From: Xiphophorus maculatus | Lineage: Eukaryota; Chordata; Actinopteri; Cyprinodontiformes; Poeciliidae | NCBI RefSeq assembly: GCF_002775205.1 | Contig: NC_036458.1 | Location: 4,060,560 to 4,124,559 of the forward strand | Direction of reading: 5' to 3' | DNA length: 64,000 bases | Shown: positions 61,906 through 64,000 of the stretch, in pieces | How the letters are laid out: every line of letters begins with the position of its first letter | How positions within the stretch are numbered: the stretch's first letter is position 1 | The notes under the pieces: model-generated | What the model saw: only the letters and a program-made list of their open reading frames with translations | The model's database searches: none | What the model was told of the DNA's origin: nothing | Made by a program: the position numbers and the translations under genes

Positions 61906-62750
61906 TTAAAGGTGACCCAGCATACTTCCTTGAACAGGTTAGAACAGCTACTTTTTTTTAACAAAATCATTCTTAGACAATGAGATTTCAGTCTGCTAAG
62001 TTCAGAATGAGCTGTTTTAGGGCCTCTTGTCACTTTAAATTAAACTACTATTGCTTTTGATAGTTAAATTTTTATTAACCGTTTTTACTGTTTTATGCTT
62101 TGAAGCTTTTAAAACTAAACAAATGGATTTCTCTGATTGAATGTCAAAGTTGATATTTGTAAACGGTGCTGCTATCTTGCCAGGTCCCTCTTAAAAAGAT
62201 ATTATAGATCTCAGCAAGGTTTATTATATGGTTGAGTAAAAGGTTATTATTATTATGATAAATCCAAATGAGCTGCTACTGGCTACGCACCTGAAAATGG
62301 CTGCAAACAGACGTACAATTATACAGTCATACATGTGAGCAGAAGTGGAGCCTCCTGCACAACCAATAAGAAATCAGCAAGTGGTTTCTGGATGGTAAGT
62401 CAACAACAAACCACTTGTCTTTTTCCAGCAGCCGTTGTACAGCACATACACTGCGATAAAACCAGCTGACCAAATATGCTGGAACTCGGCTGAGGTTGCT
62501 AGGTAACTGGCGGAACTCTGCTGGAGTTGCTAGGTAACAGGCTGGGCTTCACTGGAGCTGGTAGCTGAGGGACAGCTACTGCTGATTTGTGACGTTATGA
62601 TTGAGAGGTTTTTGAAACGGCTCATTTTCCAGACACCAAAAAAAACTTATTGCCCAAAAACATCTGAGTAGATTTTAAGATGCTGGGCTGTTTTTACATA
62701 GAAATCCAAATGGAAGTACAAAAATATGCAAATGTGATTTTTTCCTTTTT
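61906..62750. mobile_element. MITE, TTAAAGGTGACC family (shank1 intron)
   Basis: Begins TTAAAGGTGACCCAGCAT and contains the family landmarks GAGCTGTTTTAGGGCC, ATGGCTGCAAACAG and TGGAGCCTCCTGCACAACCA. It is longer and more diverged than the copy at 42,373, with an internal duplication of the GGTTGCTAGGTAACTGG segment. Confidence 0.55.
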
Positions 62751-63499
62751 AAAGAAAGGAACTCTTTTCTGGATCTTCTCCTTCAGGATTCTCTAGTAAA
62801 GAGCAGATTTCATTGGTTCATTAATAACAAAATAGGCTGATTAGCTTAAAATTCTTTAACTTAATCCGAAATCAACAGCTGAATTGTTGAAACTTTGACA
62901 CAGTTGGGTTTTCCAACAAGACAACATCAGAACTGGATCAACCAGGCTAACATTAGACTCCCTGAATGGCCTTCTCAAAGCCTGTATCTCATCTATTAAA
63001 AATGTATGCCACATATGCTTAAAAGTTGGGCTCCTGCCAAGAAGCCAATCAGTTCAAATGAGTCCTACTAATTCTGCCAGTCAGAGTGGCCCAACATCCA
63101 GCCAGAATTATAACTTCACAGAAATATTAAGGTGCAACTTGCTTCAGACAAATGTTGGTGACAGAGTTTGTCCTTACACCCGTTTCATAATTTAAAGAGC
63201 CATTTTGCCCTCAGTCCAGCTAAAGAAAACTTTAAGGCTGCAAAAGTTACATCATCTTTTAAAAGAAAAAAAAATTACTTGCAGAGTTGTTTTGCAATAA
63301 AATGTTTGAAAACATTTTCTATGGGATGTTGATATTTGTGGAAATGTAAAAATAAAAAATTCTTTCATTTCTCTAATGTTTATATATTCATATTTAATGT
63401 CTGTAATGCTTGAAATCAAACTCAAAACTGTGGTTTCAGTGGGTTCTTTATTACATTCTGCCAAGGCTTTTGTGGAAGGTGCAAGGAGACGTAATGAAG

Positions 63500-64000
63500 T
63501 AACTAATGAAAAATTCACATTTCACACGTTTTTATCCTTCCATTTTGGTTTCTACTGCTTATAAAAACAACCCAAGCACTTAAAAAAACAGTTAGTTTTT
63601 GGCAATAGTTTCATGATTTTTGATGCCTGGTAAATGAGCCGTTTCAAAAACCTCCGGGATGTAGCGTCACAAATTAGCAGGTACTTCCCGTTACCTAGCA
63701 ACCCCAGTGCAGTTCCGCCCGTTTCCTAGCAACCTCAGTTGAGCTCCAGTGCATTTAGCCAGCTGGTTTTACTGCTGTATGCGCTGTACAATGGCTGCTG
63801 GAAAAGACCAGTGTTTTGTTGTTTACTTACCATTCAGATGCAACTTGTTGCATTCTTGTTGGTTGTGCAGGAGGATCTGCTTTTCAAACATGTGCGAATG
63901 CATTATTGCACATCTGTTTGAAGCCATTTTGACAAGTGAGCGTAAACGTGGAGGTGGGGTGGGCGTGGCCAGCAGCAGCTTTAAATATTTAAAGAGACAC
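63500..64000. mobile_element. MITE of the same family, inverted, cut by the window end
   Basis: Shows the family landmarks in reverse order: CTGCTGGAAAAGACCA, GTTGGTTGTGCAGGAGG, GGGCGTGGCCAGCAGCAGC. The left border is uncertain. Confidence 0.5.

Larger units (their letters stand above)
61817..64000 (-). other. shank1: shank1 intron running out of the window
   Basis: The residues expected just before the first visible exon (the first half of the PDZ) are not encoded anywhere up to 64,000. The stretch holds two MITE copies and otherwise unremarkable AT-rich sequence. Confidence 0.7.

Overview
The window looks like teleost fish nuclear DNA. It is AT-rich, its genes are spread over many small exons with GT..AG introns, and it is crowded with fish-type repeats: hAT-like MITEs with 8-bp target duplications, a tRNA-derived SINE, long (AC)n tracts and degenerate LINE reverse-transcriptase scraps. 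Two protein genes and one snoRNA host gene can be reconstructed exon by exon; all splice phases agree. Nothing prokaryotic is present.

Layout. Positions 1-12,100 are intergenic and repeat-rich with no convincing gene. Positions 14,752-29,374 (minus strand) hold all nine coding exons of a PACSIN/syndapin gene, closest to PACSIN3: an F-BAR domain, a short lysine-rich linker and a C-terminal SH3 (388 aa). Its 3' UTR probably runs to about 12,105. A GC-rich, YY1-like promoter candidate lies at about 35,250 on the same strand. Positions 37,080-38,215 (plus strand) hold a four-exon, apparently non-coding gene with one box C/D snoRNA in each of its three introns. All three snoRNAs carry a guide matching 28S rRNA and I identify them as SNORD88. 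Positions 46,083-61,816 (minus strand) hold the 3' seven coding exons (1,619 codons plus stop) of shank1, from the second half of the PDZ domain through the proline-rich region to the C-terminal SAM domain. Its ankyrin, SH3 and N-terminal PDZ exons lie beyond position 64,000.

How the parts relate. SHANK1 is a postsynaptic scaffold and PACSIN proteins shape membranes and bind dynamin and N-WASP, so both act at the membrane-actin interface. Nothing here shows that they work together. The linkage of shank1 to a three-snoRNA SNORD88 host matches, from memory, human 19q13.33 (SHANK1 and C19orf48), which supports both identifications. shank1 and the snoRNA host are convergent. The snoRNA host and pacsin3 are divergent, and the gap between them holds three CTCF-like motifs.

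The observations most worth checking are the three-copy SNORD88 array with a shrunken third member, an unlisted in-frame 27-nt microexon candidate in shank1, a hAT-like element starting 22 bp after the shank1 stop codon, and two separate tandem arrays of reverse-transcriptase fragments.
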